From positions 5,870,527-5,934,526 of the forward strand of contig NZ_SJPG01000001.1 of the NCBI RefSeq assembly GCF_007859715.1: a stretch of DNA of 64,000 nucleotides, read 5' to 3'. Positions within the stretch are counted from its first letter, which is position 1. The number at the start of each line of letters is the position of its first letter. Origin of the DNA: Rubinisphaera italica (GTDB taxonomy: Bacteria > Planctomycetota > Planctomycetia > Planctomycetales > Planctomycetaceae). Made by a program: the position numbers and the translations under genes. The notes under the pieces were generated by a model. That model had not been told where the DNA came from. It saw only the letters and a program-made list of their open reading frames with translations, and did no database searches. Below, one piece after another: positions 1 through 9,050 of this stretch.

Positions 1-194
1 ACAATGGTCGTCATAATTTCAGAAGCGATCTCGTCGATATCTTCATCTGTCAGGCGATAACTTTGACAATCAGCAGTGTGACGAATGGCATGCACAAACA
101 ATGCGAGAAAGCGATCGATGAACTTCTGCCAGGCCGCAGGCTCTCGGCGGAGGCATCTTGCTATCAAATCACGATCTAAAGGTGTCAGTGCCAT
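1..194 (-). CDS. ECF-type RNA polymerase sigma factor, N-terminal part (cut by window edge)
   Basis: The reverse strand reads open from an ATG at 194 to the window edge, giving about 64 residues beginning MALTPLDRDLIARCLRREP. The pattern of a short helical start, then an acidic-aromatic segment (AWQKFIDRFLALF) and a later DEDIDEIASEI helix matches region 2 of the small extracytoplasmic-function sigma factors that are expanded in planctomycetes. Such proteins bind core RNA polymerase and redirect it to a specific promoter set. The -10 recognition end of region 2 and region 4 lie outside the window, so the subgroup cannot be named. No strong ribosome binding site is visible before the ATG. Confidence 0.72.
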   Translation of the reverse strand, partial: MALTPLDRDLIARCLRREPAAWQKFIDRFLALFVHAIRHTADCQSYRLTDEDIDEIASEIMTTI

Positions 195-485
195 TGTTGC
201 ATGTGAGATTAGGAAAAACGAACATTGAAACAGCAGCAGATCCGTTCCTGCAGCCCCATTGGCAACTTAAGAGAACACTCCGAAAGGGCCACTGTTCTCA
301 CAGGATAAGTCTCAGAAAGAGACTCGCATTTGCCAATGAGGATCAGACAGCTGATTTGTTCTCAACAATTTCTGCGCAAATTATCACACAAGTGATTACG
401 GCGCACAAATAGTATCTCGATTAAGTTTACGCGAGGCATTCGCTCGGGACAAGAACTAATTTTCACTGATCTGGGAATGACTTCG

Positions 486-1691
486 TTACGCGCCGTATTT
501 TTCCAATCGTCCGGCATGGGCAAGCGCTAACGACATGAGGTATTTCGCAGGGAACTGGCCAAGTCCCCCGGTCAGGCAGGTGGCTTCGCCGAAAGTATCG
601 CAGGCGTCGTAGCGGCAATTATCGGCTGCGATCATCGTGGGAACAGGATGCCAACTGTGAGATTTCATTTTGCTCGGCGTACTGTGATCGCCAGTTACGA
701 CGATGACATCTGGATTTAAGCCGGTAATTTTCGGAATCGCGGCATCAAACTCTTCAATTCGCTTCACCTTTGCATCGAAATTACCGTCTTCACCGGTGGA
801 ATCGGTATATTTGAAATGCATGAAAAAGAAGTCGTAATCGTCCCAGGCGGCTTCGAGTCGAGCACATTGATCATCGAGTGTTTGACCGGCATCGAGAACA
901 TCCATCCCAACGAGCCGGGCAAGGCCGCGATACATCGGATAGACGGCAATCGCAGCCGAGCGAGTGCCGTAGACTTCTTCGTAAGTTGGGATATCCGGCT
1001 TTTTGGCAATTCCACGCAACGTCAGAAAGTTCGCGGGGAAGTCGTCTTTAAGAATCTCGCGAGCCTGAGCCAGAAATTGCTTGGCAATTTCAACGGTTTT
1101 GGCGGAACCTTCAGATCGAGCAGTTGGCTCCAGTGGTTCGACGCCGGTTCGTTGAGGATCGGTATCGTGAACATCCCCTTCGAGTCCTTCGCCACGGAAG
1201 ACGATGACCAGCCGGTATTCTTTGACGTGTCGAACAAAAACTTCTACGCCGGGGATTTCGATTTTATCCAGTTTTTTACACAGTTTGGCACCGACATCAC
1301 TACCGATACGACCGGCTCGGCGATCGGAAATCTTGCCTTCTTCATCCAGGCTGCAGTAATTTCCGCGAATGGCGACATCTTTTGGGCCGAGTTCAAAGTC
1401 AATGCCCAATGCTTCCAATACACCTCGTCCAATATTGTAAACGACGGGGTCGTAGCCGAATAATCCCAAGTGTCCAGGACCACTTCCGGGAGTAATTCCG
1501 GGCAGAACGGGTGTGCTCAATCCGAGTGTTCCGCGTTTGGCCAGGGCATCGAGATTGGGGGTGATTGCGGTTTCCAGTTCGGTTTTATCGCCGGGCTTCA
1601 TGGGCAAACCGCCCAGACCATCAGCCACCAGAAGAACAATTTTCGATTCGCTTTGTCGCTGCAATTGACGGGTGAGATCGTGAAAATTCAT
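486..1691 (-). CDS. apgM: 2,3-bisphosphoglycerate-independent phosphoglycerate mutase, ApgM (archaeal-type) family
   Basis: A 401-residue cytoplasmic enzyme that interconverts 3- and 2-phosphoglycerate in glycolysis and gluconeogenesis. It belongs to the alkaline phosphatase superfamily. The N-terminal metal motif (VLLVADGLGGLP, about residues 20-31), the phospho-acceptor region (GSGPGHLGLFGYDP, about 68-81) and the C-terminal VTGDHSTP metal site (about 332-339) are all present, and the length fits the 400-residue ApgM family rather than the 510-residue GpmI type. The gene is divergent from the oxidoreductase at 1945, leaving about 250 bp for both promoters. AAGG lies a few bases before the ATG. 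Confidence 0.93.
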   Translation of the reverse strand: MNFHDLTRQLQRQSESKIVLLVADGLGGLPMKPGDKTELETAITPNLDALAKRGTLGLSTPVLPGITPGSGPGHLGLFGYDPVVYNIGRGVLEALGIDFELGPKDVAIRGNYCSLDEEGKISDRRAGRIGSDVGAKLCKKLDKIEIPGVEVFVRHVKEYRLVIVFRGEGLEGDVHDTDPQRTGVEPLEPTARSEGSAKTVEIAKQFLAQAREILKDDFPANFLTLRGIAKKPDIPTYEEVYGTRSAAIAVYPMYRGLARLVGMDVLDAGQTLDDQCARLEAAWDDYDFFFMHFKYTDSTGEDGNFDAKVKRIEEFDAAIPKITGLNPDVIVVTGDHSTPSKMKSHSWHPVPTMIAADNCRYDACDTFGEATCLTGGLGQFPAKYLMSLALAHAGRLEKYGA

Positions 1692-1944
1692 CGAGAAGCC
1701 TTGTCGATTTAACGGTTACAGAAACAGCCGGAATTTCCGATGCACCTGATTGCAAATTACTTTTCCCAAATTCAGAACGCATTGTGATTAGACAGGATGA
1801 ATTTCTCAAGTCTGTCGATCCTGCCCAAGTAAATGCTTGGAAAGTAAGGACGTTTATTGTACATTGAATCAAACTATGCTGATGTTTGATTGCCTCGCAT
1901 CTCATTCCCAGATTCAATCTCACCATAAATCAAGAGGAACTTCC

Positions 1945-3309
1945 ATGACCGAGCCGACACCAATTTCCCGACGCGATCTGCTAAAAACTTCTGCGACGGT
2001 TACCGCTGCTGTTGCAGCCAGTGGGATTTCCTCACGAGCCTATGCGGACAGTACAGAAACAATTCAAATTGCACTGGTGGGCTGTGGAGGTCGAGGGACC
2101 GGAGCTGCGGATAATGCTTTAAACACACAACAGGGGCCTGTCAAACTGGTTGCGATGGCTGATGTTTTTGAAAATCGACTCAGTGGCAGTTTCAATGCAT
2201 TGAGCGGGCGACACAGCGAGCGGATGGACGTTCCTGACGAACGCAAGTTTATTGGTTTCGACGCCTACAAACAGGCGATGGATTGTCTGAATCCTGGAGA
2301 TGTTGTCATCCTCACCACTCCGCCTGCTTTCCGCTGGGTGCAATTCACCTATGCGATTGAAAAAGGCTTGAACGTCTTCATGGAAAAGCCGGTCACAGTC
2401 GATGCTCCGACCAGCCGAAAAATGCTTGAGCTCAACGAACAGGCCAAAGCCAAGAATCTCAAAGTCGGCGTTGGGCTGATGTGCCGTCATTGTGAAGCTC
2501 GTGGCGAACTGTTTGATCGCATTCAATCCGGTGAAATTGGCGATCTGGTTTTATTGCGTGCTTATCGTCAAGCCGGTCCGACCGCCTCGGCTTTTGTTGC
2601 TCCGCAAGATGGAGAAGCATTGACCGAACTGATGTATCAGATCAAGAACTTCCATGGCTTCCTCTGGGCGAGCGGTGGAGCATTCAGTGACTTCCTGATT
2701 CATAACATTGATGAATGCTGCTGGATGAAAAACGATTGGCCAGTCATGGCCAAGGCTTCTGGTGGGCGTCATTACCGTGGAAATTATATCGATCAGAACT
2801 TCGACAATTATTCTGTGGAATATACCTTTGCCGATGGCTCGAAAATGTTCCTGGAAGGCCGGACGATGAACGGCTGCGACAAAGAATTTGCCAGCTACGC
2901 ACACGGCACCAAAGGCTCGGCTGTCATCTCGACGGCTTCTCACACACCTGCTAAGAGCCGTATTTATAAAGGGCAGTCGTTCACCGATGATCAACTCGCG
3001 TGGAAGTTTGATCGTAAGGAACCGAATCCATACCAGCTCGAATGGGAACATCTCATGACGGCTATCCGTAAGGATGAAACCTACAACGAAGTCGAACGCG
3101 GCGTGATGGCATCCCTGGTCACATCGATGGGTCGCATGGCTGCTCATACCGGCCGCATGGTTACCCGCGATCAAATGCTTGAGCACGATCACGAATTCGC
3201 CCCACAGGTTGCCGAACTGACACTCGAAGGCGATGCCCCGGTCATGATGAATGAAAAGGGACTCTATCCGATTCCAATGCCCGGTTTGAAAACCAAACGC
3301 GAGTATTAA
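1945..3309 (+). CDS. Tat-exported Gfo/Idh/MocA family oxidoreductase
   Basis: A predicted NAD(P)-dependent dehydrogenase of the Gfo/Idh/MocA family, 454 residues. The chosen ATG at 1945 gives a twin-arginine signal (PISRRDLLKTSA, residues 6-17) followed by a hydrophobic stretch and an alanine-rich cleavage zone; an open frame extends upstream to 1837 but would bury the signal. The nucleotide-binding fold begins IALVGCGGRGTG (about residues 43-54) and the EKP motif of the family appears in VFMEKPVTVD. Planctomycete genomes carry many such exported copies, usually linked to sugar or polyol breakdown, but the substrate cannot be read here. A strong terminator follows at 3331. Confidence 0.9.
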   Translation: MTEPTPISRRDLLKTSATVTAAVAASGISSRAYADSTETIQIALVGCGGRGTGAADNALNTQQGPVKLVAMADVFENRLSGSFNALSGRHSERMDVPDERKFIGFDAYKQAMDCLNPGDVVILTTPPAFRWVQFTYAIEKGLNVFMEKPVTVDAPTSRKMLELNEQAKAKNLKVGVGLMCRHCEARGELFDRIQSGEIGDLVLLRAYRQAGPTASAFVAPQDGEALTELMYQIKNFHGFLWASGGAFSDFLIHNIDECCWMKNDWPVMAKASGGRHYRGNYIDQNFDNYSVEYTFADGSKMFLEGRTMNGCDKEFASYAHGTKGSAVISTASHTPAKSRIYKGQSFTDDQLAWKFDRKEPNPYQLEWEHLMTAIRKDETYNEVERGVMASLVTSMGRMAAHTGRMVTRDQMLEHDHEFAPQVAELTLEGDAPVMMNEKGLYPIPMPGLKTKREY

Positions 3310-3330
3310 GATTTGTGAGTTGTCTGTTGA

Positions 3331-3370
3331 GAAAATGTCCCTTTCATTCCGAGAGGGACATTTTCATTTC
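3331..3370 (+). terminator. Rho-independent terminator after the oxidoreductase
   Basis: A perfect 12-bp stem (gaaaatgtccct at 3331-3342, its complement at 3354-3365) with an 11-nt loop and a short T-rich tail. It lies 21 bp after the stop at 3309. It could also end leftward transcription from rsmD. Confidence 0.8.
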
Positions 3371-3478
3371 TACTTCAATATCTGGTAGCATCTTATTGGT
3401 CAAAATAATTGGGCTTTGCGTGTAATCCCATCTGCGTTTATCCGCGTTTATCCGCGGTTCAAAACAATTCCTGACAAT

Positions 3479-3506
3479 GCCCATCACTTCGTTCCGGGCG
3501 TGCCAC
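3479..3506. repeat. REP-like short repeat (gcccatcac...gggcgtgccac type)
   Basis: 28 bp that recurs with two changes at 34326-34353; a diverged doublet form lies at 11405-11482. It overlaps no gene and directly follows a second common motif (tccgcgtttatccgcgg). Confidence 0.6.
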
Positions 3507-3510
3507 TGGA

Positions 3511-4110
3511 TTATTCTTCGATGGAATCCGTCTTCTCGTAGAACAGAATTCGCATACTCGCGACTGCGATTTCGAATTCGGTTTTGATCCACGGTTCGGG
3601 GACTTCGACTTCGCAGCGGCGGGGGACGCGGATGATGAGCAGAGAGATTTCTTTGGCGGTCGCTTCATCTGAGCCGAGTTTTTCGAGGGCTTTGTAAAGA
3701 GGTTTGCCCGGTTTGAATTGTTTTTCTGCCAGTGGATAGGGAGGATCGAAAAAGATGACATCGAACGGAACAAGGTCCGGCACCCCTTTGGGACGGTAGG
3801 AGCATTTGACGGCATTCGTTCGCCAGCAGAGGGTTCGGTCTTCGACTCCCAGATGAGCGGTATTCTCCCGCAATAGAGTTGCGGCCCGATGATCCTGCTC
3901 GATAAACACACAGCTTTTCGCACCTCGGCTCATCGCTTCCAGGCCGAGTGTGCCCGTGCCGCAGAAGACGTCGAGCACGCGGGCTCCCGGCAAATCGGCT
4001 TCAATCCGGTCAAAGAGCATCTGCTTGACGCGATCGAGAATCGGCCGCGTCGTCATTCCTGGGTTGACCTTCAGGTTTCGACCTTTGAAATCTCCGGCAA
4101 TTATTCGCAT
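3511..4110 (-). CDS. rsmD: 16S rRNA (guanine966-N2)-methyltransferase RsmD
   Basis: Cytoplasmic S-adenosylmethionine-dependent enzyme that methylates G966 of 16S rRNA on the small subunit. The protein has 199 residues from the ATG at 4110, which has AGGA six bases upstream and starts MRIIAGDFKGRNL as in the family; an in-frame upstream start at 4155 would add an unconserved leader. Visible motifs are the SAM-binding VLDVFCGTGTLGLEAMSRGA (about residues 46-65) and the catalytic FFDPPYP (about 121-127). The neighbours are unrelated, and coaD, its usual partner elsewhere, is absent. Confidence 0.92.
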   Translation of the reverse strand: MRIIAGDFKGRNLKVNPGMTTRPILDRVKQMLFDRIEADLPGARVLDVFCGTGTLGLEAMSRGAKSCVFIEQDHRAATLLRENTAHLGVEDRTLCWRTNAVKCSYRPKGVPDLVPFDVIFFDPPYPLAEKQFKPGKPLYKALEKLGSDEATAKEISLLIIRVPRRCEVEVPEPWIKTEFEIAVASMRILFYEKTDSIEE

Positions 4111-4281
4111 CTGTTTCCTGGTATCGGCTGACAAAACGGGTTGGGAAACCATCACTATAGCTATCTCGGGATGTGTGAACCATCGAGAATTGCTTTAAAA
4201 TGTACCACAGGCTACAATTCATGGGCCTGCCAGAAATACTTGCGGGTGATTTCCGAGCATTGTTCTTAAAGGACATCGACA

Positions 4282-5259
4282 TTGGCTTCTTCTCATTGGT
4301 TTGAATCATTCCGAATTTCTGTCCTGATGATATTTGCGGTCTTTGGGCCTTTGTTTGCTTTCGGCTGTAACGGCACATCTAACACAGAAACGGGCTCAAC
4401 CGAACCTCGTCCTCTCAAAATCGTTCTCTGTACCACTGGCATGGTTGGTGATCTTGTCAGTGCGATTCTGGGACCAGAGGTTGAGGTTAATGTGCTGATG
4501 AAGGCCGGCGTCGATCCGCATCTGTTTACGCCTTCGCCGCGAGATATCAGCCTGATGAGTCAGGCGGATGCGATTATTTATAATGGATTGCATTTGGAAG
4601 CGGGCTTGTCGCAGACGCTGGAGCATATGGAGCAGAACAAGAAGCAATTCGTGTATGCACTCGCGACTGGTTTAACCACGGAAGATGGTTTGATTGAAGT
4701 CGCGGCTGGAAAATACGATCCGCATTTCTGGAATGATCTCGAATTGTGGCAGGTCGCCGCCAGGAAGTTTGCGGATTCTCTTGGGGAACGATATCCCGAT
4801 CAGGCAGAAGCTTATAACGCCCGAGCGGCCCAATACTGCGATCAAATACAGTTATTGCTCGACACTTCCCGAGAACAAATCGAGGTGATTCCGGAGAATG
4901 GTCGTATTCTGATTTCTGCTCACGATGCCTTTGAATATTTTGGGCGGTCGCTCGGCCTGGAAGTGGCAGCGGTGCAGGGGATTAGTACGAATGCGGAGGC
5001 GAGTGTGAAGAAGGTGGAGGTACTTGTCAGTCGTGTTGTGGATAACAGGATTCCTGCGATTTTTGCCGAATCGAGTGTGAGTGACAAATCGATTCAGGCA
5101 ATTATTGCAGGTTGCAAACAGCGTGGGTTCGATGTCCAGCTTGGCGGGACACTCTTTTCCGATGCCCTGGGGCCTGCTGGAAGTGGAGCGGAGACTTTTC
5201 CGACAATGTTTGCAGCCAATGTCAAAACAATTGTCGATGCCCTTAATACGACTCCCTAA
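4282..5259 (+). CDS. Zinc/manganese ABC transporter substrate-binding lipoprotein (ZnuA/MntC family)
   Basis: A 325-residue periplasmic metal-binding protein of cluster A-I. The frame begins with a TTG at 4282 (AAGGA about nine bases upstream) and encodes a lipoprotein signal ending FAFGC (Cys about residue 29). The metal ligands expected for the family are visible: His in GVDPHLF, His in YDPHFWND, and acidic residues in [10 protein letters not shown]. The family hands Zn or Mn to an ABC permease. No permease or ATPase gene lies beside it, so the protein is either an orphan receptor or works with a transporter elsewhere. Metal preference cannot be decided, because the His-rich loop typical of many ZnuA proteins is missing. 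Confidence 0.87.
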   Translation: MASSHWFESFRISVLMIFAVFGPLFAFGCNGTSNTETGSTEPRPLKIVLCTTGMVGDLVSAILGPEVEVNVLMKAGVDPHLFTPSPRDISLMSQADAIIYNGLHLEAGLSQTLEHMEQNKKQFVYALATGLTTEDGLIEVAAGKYDPHFWNDLELWQVAARKFADSLGERYPDQAEAYNARAAQYCDQIQLLLDTSREQIEVIPENGRILISAHDAFEYFGRSLGLEVAAVQGISTNAEASVKKVEVLVSRVVDNRIPAIFAESSVSDKSIQAIIAGCKQRGFDVQLGGTLFSDALGPAGSGAETFPTMFAANVKTIVDALNTTP

Positions 5260-5265
5260 AATATT

Positions 5266-5299
5266 GGTGGCTGGGGTCGAAGCGCAGCGAAGCCCCCGG
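5266..5299. repeat. Half copy of the GGGTGGCTGGGG REP-like palindrome
   Basis: Matches one arm of the full palindrome at 52513-52593; another half copy is at 34265-34294. It lies between the metal-binding lipoprotein and shikimate kinase genes. Confidence 0.6.
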
Positions 5300-5367
5300 T
5301 ATGTCAATCCATCTGAGTTTTTCATTTGAGACCAGCTGACCAATCTTTTCACTTTGCCTTCATTGCC

Positions 5368-5877
5368 ATGTCGAATGCTCTTAAAAATCTGATTCTCATT
5401 GGCATGCCCGGAGCCGGGAAAAGTACGATTGGAGTCATCCTTGCCAAGCAGACCGCTCGGGATTTTGTCGACACCGATCTTCTGATTCAGCTCAAGGAAG
5501 GTTGCTGTCTGCAGGAGACGGTTAACGAAAAGGGCTATCTGGAACTGCGGCGGATTGAAGGGGACGTACTGCAAAATCTGGATGTGGAAAATCATGTGGT
5601 GGCGACAGGAGGAAGTGCGGTTTATTCGGAAGCTGCGATGAAACATTTGAAGGAATTGGGGACAATTGTTTATCTGAAAGTGAGTTTGCAAGAGCTGGAG
5701 AGTCGGGTGACAAACGAGGCTCAACGAGGACTTGCCCGGCCTGCCGAGCAGACATTTGCTCAGATGTATGACGAACGCTGCGAACTGTATGAACGGTACG
5801 CGCAAGTGACGATTAAATGTGATGGGAAGTGTCCTGAACAAATTGCCTCTGAAGTGGATAGCATAATTGCAGATTGA
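5368..5877 (+). CDS. aroK: Shikimate kinase
   Basis: Phosphorylates the 3-hydroxyl of shikimate with ATP in the common aromatic amino-acid pathway. The 169-residue product starts at the ATG at 5368 (MSNALKN); an in-frame TTG at 5326 gives an unlikely leader. The Walker A loop is GMPGAGKSTIG (about residues 12-22), the shikimate-binding DTD follows (FVDTDLLIQ, about 35-43), then GYLELRRIE (substrate-binding arginine, about 57-65), the Walker-B-like VVATGGSAV (about 78-86) and the LID arginine in RGLARPAE. The length is normal for a single-domain AroK. The C-terminal half diverges from enteric enzymes but keeps RYxxxA-like spacing. Confidence 0.87.
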   Translation: MSNALKNLILIGMPGAGKSTIGVILAKQTARDFVDTDLLIQLKEGCCLQETVNEKGYLELRRIEGDVLQNLDVENHVVATGGSAVYSEAAMKHLKELGTIVYLKVSLQELESRVTNEAQRGLARPAEQTFAQMYDERCELYERYAQVTIKCDGKCPEQIASEVDSIIAD

Positions 5878-6097
5878 TTTTCAGATGCAATCCTGAGATT
5901 AATGCAGTACGAATTCCTTTTAATTCACATCATGCAAACGACTCGCATAATCGTCAGGCCGCTGTTCGATGGAGATGTTGATTGACGATGAATGGAATAG
6001 ATTTCTTGCGACTTATTACGAATCGATCATTACATCTTCGTTTTCTGTTGCATATTCCATTTGAGAGCATGATGTCTCAACCTGCGAGCGTTAAACG

Positions 6098-6883
6098 ATG
6101 ATTTCCCTGAATAAATTTCTGTTCGCAGTCCTTTGTGCTCTACTCATCAGTTCTTCTATGTGTGGAAACGCCTCTGCTGAGACGTTTTACTTCATGACAG
6201 TTTACGGCTCTCAGTGTGAACCGCCGCGGGGGGATCGGGTGCATTCATTTGCGACCTTTGTGAAAGCAACTGGCTGTGGTAATGACTGGAATCAATATCA
6301 GCTCGAAGTGCATACAATCAGCTGGTTGCCCGTGACCAAAGAGATCAACATCTGGAGACTGGTTCCCGAAGAAGGAGACAATTTCGGATTACATGAGACG
6401 ATTCGCTGGGCTCTTAAGGGTGGTGCAAACGTGCAAAAGTGGGGGCCTTATCAAGTTTCCTGCGAGACTTTTCAACGAGCGGTGCATCGAATTGGCTTGC
6501 TGAAAGCAGATTTAATTGCTTATCAGGCGATCGATCCCGTTCTACGAACTGAGATCTCCAACTGTATCCATGCCGTTTCCGGAGTAGACCCTTATGATCC
6601 TCGAACACGATATCCACTGATACGTATAGGCTATACAGCAAGCGAGCATATCGCCGAGGTCTTTCTGGAGAATGGTCTGATACTGGATGCTGAAGTGAGG
6701 CATCTGTGGTTAGACAAACGACTGGGGCTGTGTCGCTATCCCATCGAAACGAGTTCTCTCAAAGCTCCATTGTTCAGTGCCGGTGTCGGGGTGACTCCCC
6801 GTCGGGAAAACTACTCGGAACTGGATCATGTGCACGTGCGGGCTTGTCCTGATTTTATCGTCCTGCCAGGTTGCCGACGATAA
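6098..6883 (+). CDS. Secreted protein of unknown function
   Basis: I do not recognise the family. The 261-residue product has a clear Sec signal (about residues 1-27, cleavage near ASA-ET), then a globular domain rich in aromatic residues and with several cysteines, suggesting an exported disulfide-bonded protein. It lacks repeats or membrane segments after the signal. It begins FYFMTVYGSQ after cleavage and contains an invariant-looking FHSF/HSFATF-type patch (about residues 50-56), a pattern I associate only loosely with planctomycete conserved hypothetical proteins. The gene stands alone between shikimate kinase and the YTV gene. Confidence 0.7.
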   Translation: MISLNKFLFAVLCALLISSSMCGNASAETFYFMTVYGSQCEPPRGDRVHSFATFVKATGCGNDWNQYQLEVHTISWLPVTKEINIWRLVPEEGDNFGLHETIRWALKGGANVQKWGPYQVSCETFQRAVHRIGLLKADLIAYQAIDPVLRTEISNCIHAVSGVDPYDPRTRYPLIRIGYTASEHIAEVFLENGLILDAEVRHLWLDKRLGLCRYPIETSSLKAPLFSAGVGVTPRRENYSELDHVHVRACPDFIVLPGCRR

Positions 6884-7238
6884 AATCTGCTGCTTCTGAA
6901 CGAGACGCTGACTCGTCAAATGATTGCAATTCATGTTAAACATGCGAGCAGTTGCTAGTCGCTAGCCGCCCCTTCATATGCATACCCTCCTGTCCGTAAT
7001 TTGAGATTGTGTCCTGAATGTTGCCAAAAAACATCAGGCTGCATTTTCACACCCCTCTTCTGTTCATTTTGCGTGAATTGCCCAATTTAATATTTGCATT
7101 GCTCTCCCTGATGCTAGATTATTAATCATGGGTATCCAGGCCCCCTATATTGACTATTTAGGCAGCTCAGATTGACAACGGGGGCCGACAGTCACACGTG
7201 TGGTTGTATTTTATTTATTTCAGAGGGGAGAAATTCGT
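6884..7238. other. Gene-free leader of the YTV gene
   Basis: About 355 bp without a coding frame. It ends in a strong ribosome binding site (gaggggag at 7223-7230) and presumably contains the promoter of the YTV gene. I see no confident -35/-10 pair and no stable hairpin. Confidence 0.4.
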
Positions 7239-8711
7239 ATGAGTAGTTGGGTAATGGGATCGCTGGGTCGATTCCTGGCAGTGGCATGTCTGGCTGTTGT
7301 GACGACACCGGCCTTGGCAGGCGATTGTGCATGCAAACCGAACTGTGCATCAGCTTGTGAAAAATGTTGTGAAGGCAGCGCGGAATGCGACAAGTGCACG
7401 GTTGTTGAAAAAACTGTACGACGTCCACAATGGGTGACGGAAATGAAAACCGTGACTGTGACCGAGTACGAGAAGCAGGAAAAAGAAAAAACTTACACCA
7501 TCTGTAAGAAAGTTCCTCACACTGAAACGAAGACTCGCGAAGTGGAATACACCGAGTGGGTCGAAAAGGAAATCGAAAAACTGTACACAGTTTGCGAAGT
7601 CCAGAAAGAGGAAAAAGAAGTCGAGTACGAAGTTATGGTTCCTGAGAAAGTGACCAAAACCGGAACTCGCACCGTGATGAAGAAAGTGGTCACTCCAACC
7701 GAAAAAACTTTCACACGCATGGTTCCTAAAGAAGTAACCAAGACCGGAACTCGCAAGGTGATGAAGCCTGTGTGGGAAGAAGTCGAAAAAGAGTACACTC
7801 GTATGGTCCCTAAAGAAGTGACCAAGACCGGAACACGCAAGGTAATGAAACCTGTGTGGGAAGAAATCGAAAAAGAGTACACTCGTATGGTTCCTAAAGA
7901 AGTGACCAAAACCGGAACTCGCTGTGTGTGGGAAACGGTCAAAGAAGAAAAGACACGCACAATCAAAGTCGACAAAGGTCACTGGGAATGCGTCGAAACT
8001 GAATGCCCGTCTTCTTGCAACAAATGCTGCAAACCTTGCTGTGAATCTTGTAGCGAACCAAAAACCTACATGAAAAAATGCTGGGTTCCAGAATGTGTTG
8101 AAAAGGAAATCACTTACACTGTCTGTAAACGAGTTCCTCACAAAGAAGAGTACGAATACACAGTGACTGTTTGCGAACCAGAAACCTACACCAAAATGGT
8201 TAAGGTCTGCAAATGCGAATGTGTTGAAGAAGAGTACGAGTACACGGAAACTGTTTGCGAGCCAGAAACCTACACAAAAACGGTTAAGACCTGCAAGCAC
8301 GAGTGTGTTGAAGAAGAGTACGAGTACACCGAAACTGTCTGTGAAAAAGAAGAGTACACCAAGACTGTGGACGTTGTGACTTGTGAAGAAGTTGAAGAAG
8401 AGTACGAGTACACTGTTGTTGAGTGCAAGCCTGTCACAAAGACAAAAACTGTCGTGACCTGCAAAAAAGTTCCCGTCGAAAAGACAAAAACCTGCACAGT
8501 CAAAGAGCCTGTCACTAAAACTCGTACTGAAGAGTACGAAGAGACAACCTACGAACTCGTCAAAGAAGAAAAAACCAAGACATACACAGTTTGTGTTCCT
8601 GTCCAGGTTGAAAAAGAAGTCGAAGTGAAAGTTTGTCGTTGCGTTGAAGAAGTGATTGAATGCAAAGTTCCTTGCAAAGATTGCTGCAAAAAATGCTGCG
8701 GTTGCAAATAA
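7239..8711 (+). CDS. YTV-repeat cysteine-rich cell-wall protein
   Basis: A 490-residue exported protein built from repeated Glu/Lys/Thr-rich blocks with the recurring YTV/YTE/YTK tripeptide and paired cysteines, the signature of the planctomycete YTV domain described in Rhodopirellula. YTV proteins have been detected in planctomycete cell-wall fractions and are thought to be disulfide-linked structural proteins. The ATG at 7239 with a GAGGGGAG site gives a Sec signal (about residues 1-28, ending ALA-GD). Residues 110-230 carry three near-identical MVPKEVTKTGTR units; residues 275-440 carry CEPETYTKxVK units. Codon bias (gaa, aaa, acc) produces long open frames on the opposite strand that are not genes. 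Confidence 0.93.
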   Translation: MSSWVMGSLGRFLAVACLAVVTTPALAGDCACKPNCASACEKCCEGSAECDKCTVVEKTVRRPQWVTEMKTVTVTEYEKQEKEKTYTICKKVPHTETKTREVEYTEWVEKEIEKLYTVCEVQKEEKEVEYEVMVPEKVTKTGTRTVMKKVVTPTEKTFTRMVPKEVTKTGTRKVMKPVWEEVEKEYTRMVPKEVTKTGTRKVMKPVWEEIEKEYTRMVPKEVTKTGTRCVWETVKEEKTRTIKVDKGHWECVETECPSSCNKCCKPCCESCSEPKTYMKKCWVPECVEKEITYTVCKRVPHKEEYEYTVTVCEPETYTKMVKVCKCECVEEEYEYTETVCEPETYTKTVKTCKHECVEEEYEYTETVCEKEEYTKTVDVVTCEEVEEEYEYTVVECKPVTKTKTVVTCKKVPVEKTKTCTVKEPVTKTRTEEYEETTYELVKEEKTKTYTVCVPVQVEKEVEVKVCRCVEEVIECKVPCKDCCKKCCGCK

Positions 8712-8821
8712 TCGGAACTGACTTTGTCAGTGAGACGACTGAAGGAAATCAACTTGCGACTCAAGCCTGCTCCTCTGCAGTGATAAAATCGAAAGATTGA
8801 ATTCTCTCAGCGAAAATTAAT

Positions 8822-8862
8822 AAGCGACCCGAGACTCCTCTGTCTCGGGTCGCTTTTCTTTA
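8822..8862 (+). terminator. Strong Rho-independent terminator after the YTV gene
   Basis: Perfect 14-bp stem (aagcgacccgagac at 8822-8835 with its complement at 8842-8855), 6-nt loop, followed by ttctttatt. This is the strongest terminator seen in the window and fits a highly expressed structural gene. Confidence 0.92.
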
Positions 8863-8944
8863 TTGGTGCTTAACTGGAATCTAAATCGACGCCGTCCCCT
8901 CGCTGACGCTTCGGGTTGGGATTTGCGCGCAATTTTGAGAGCTA

Positions 8945-9015
8945 ATACAAGCACGAAGCGCAAGCGAGTGAGTCAAAGCCTGGAGGGTTCACTCGCTTGC
9001 GCTTCGTGCTTGTAT
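8945..9015. repeat. Long palindrome, 27-bp arms (family TACAAGCACGAAGCGCAAG)
   Basis: Arms 8945-8971 and 8989-9015 are perfect complements around a 17-nt loop. An almost identical element lies at 26840-26907 and a decayed one near 48952-49018. It sits between two convergent genes. Confidence 0.88.
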
Positions 9016-9050
9016 AATGCTTCTCCAGTTTCATTAATTGAATTTACGAG

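Noticed and set aside
816..1463. A 215-residue rightward frame opposite apgM
   Set aside because: The leftward frame encodes a complete phosphoglycerate mutase; the opposite frame is a codon-bias artefact.
7350..8300. A 316-residue leftward protein opposite the YTV gene
   Set aside because: It is Phe-rich only because the sense strand is full of gaa, aaa and gtg codons; it has no ribosome binding site, motif or neighbour, and the sense gene is certain.
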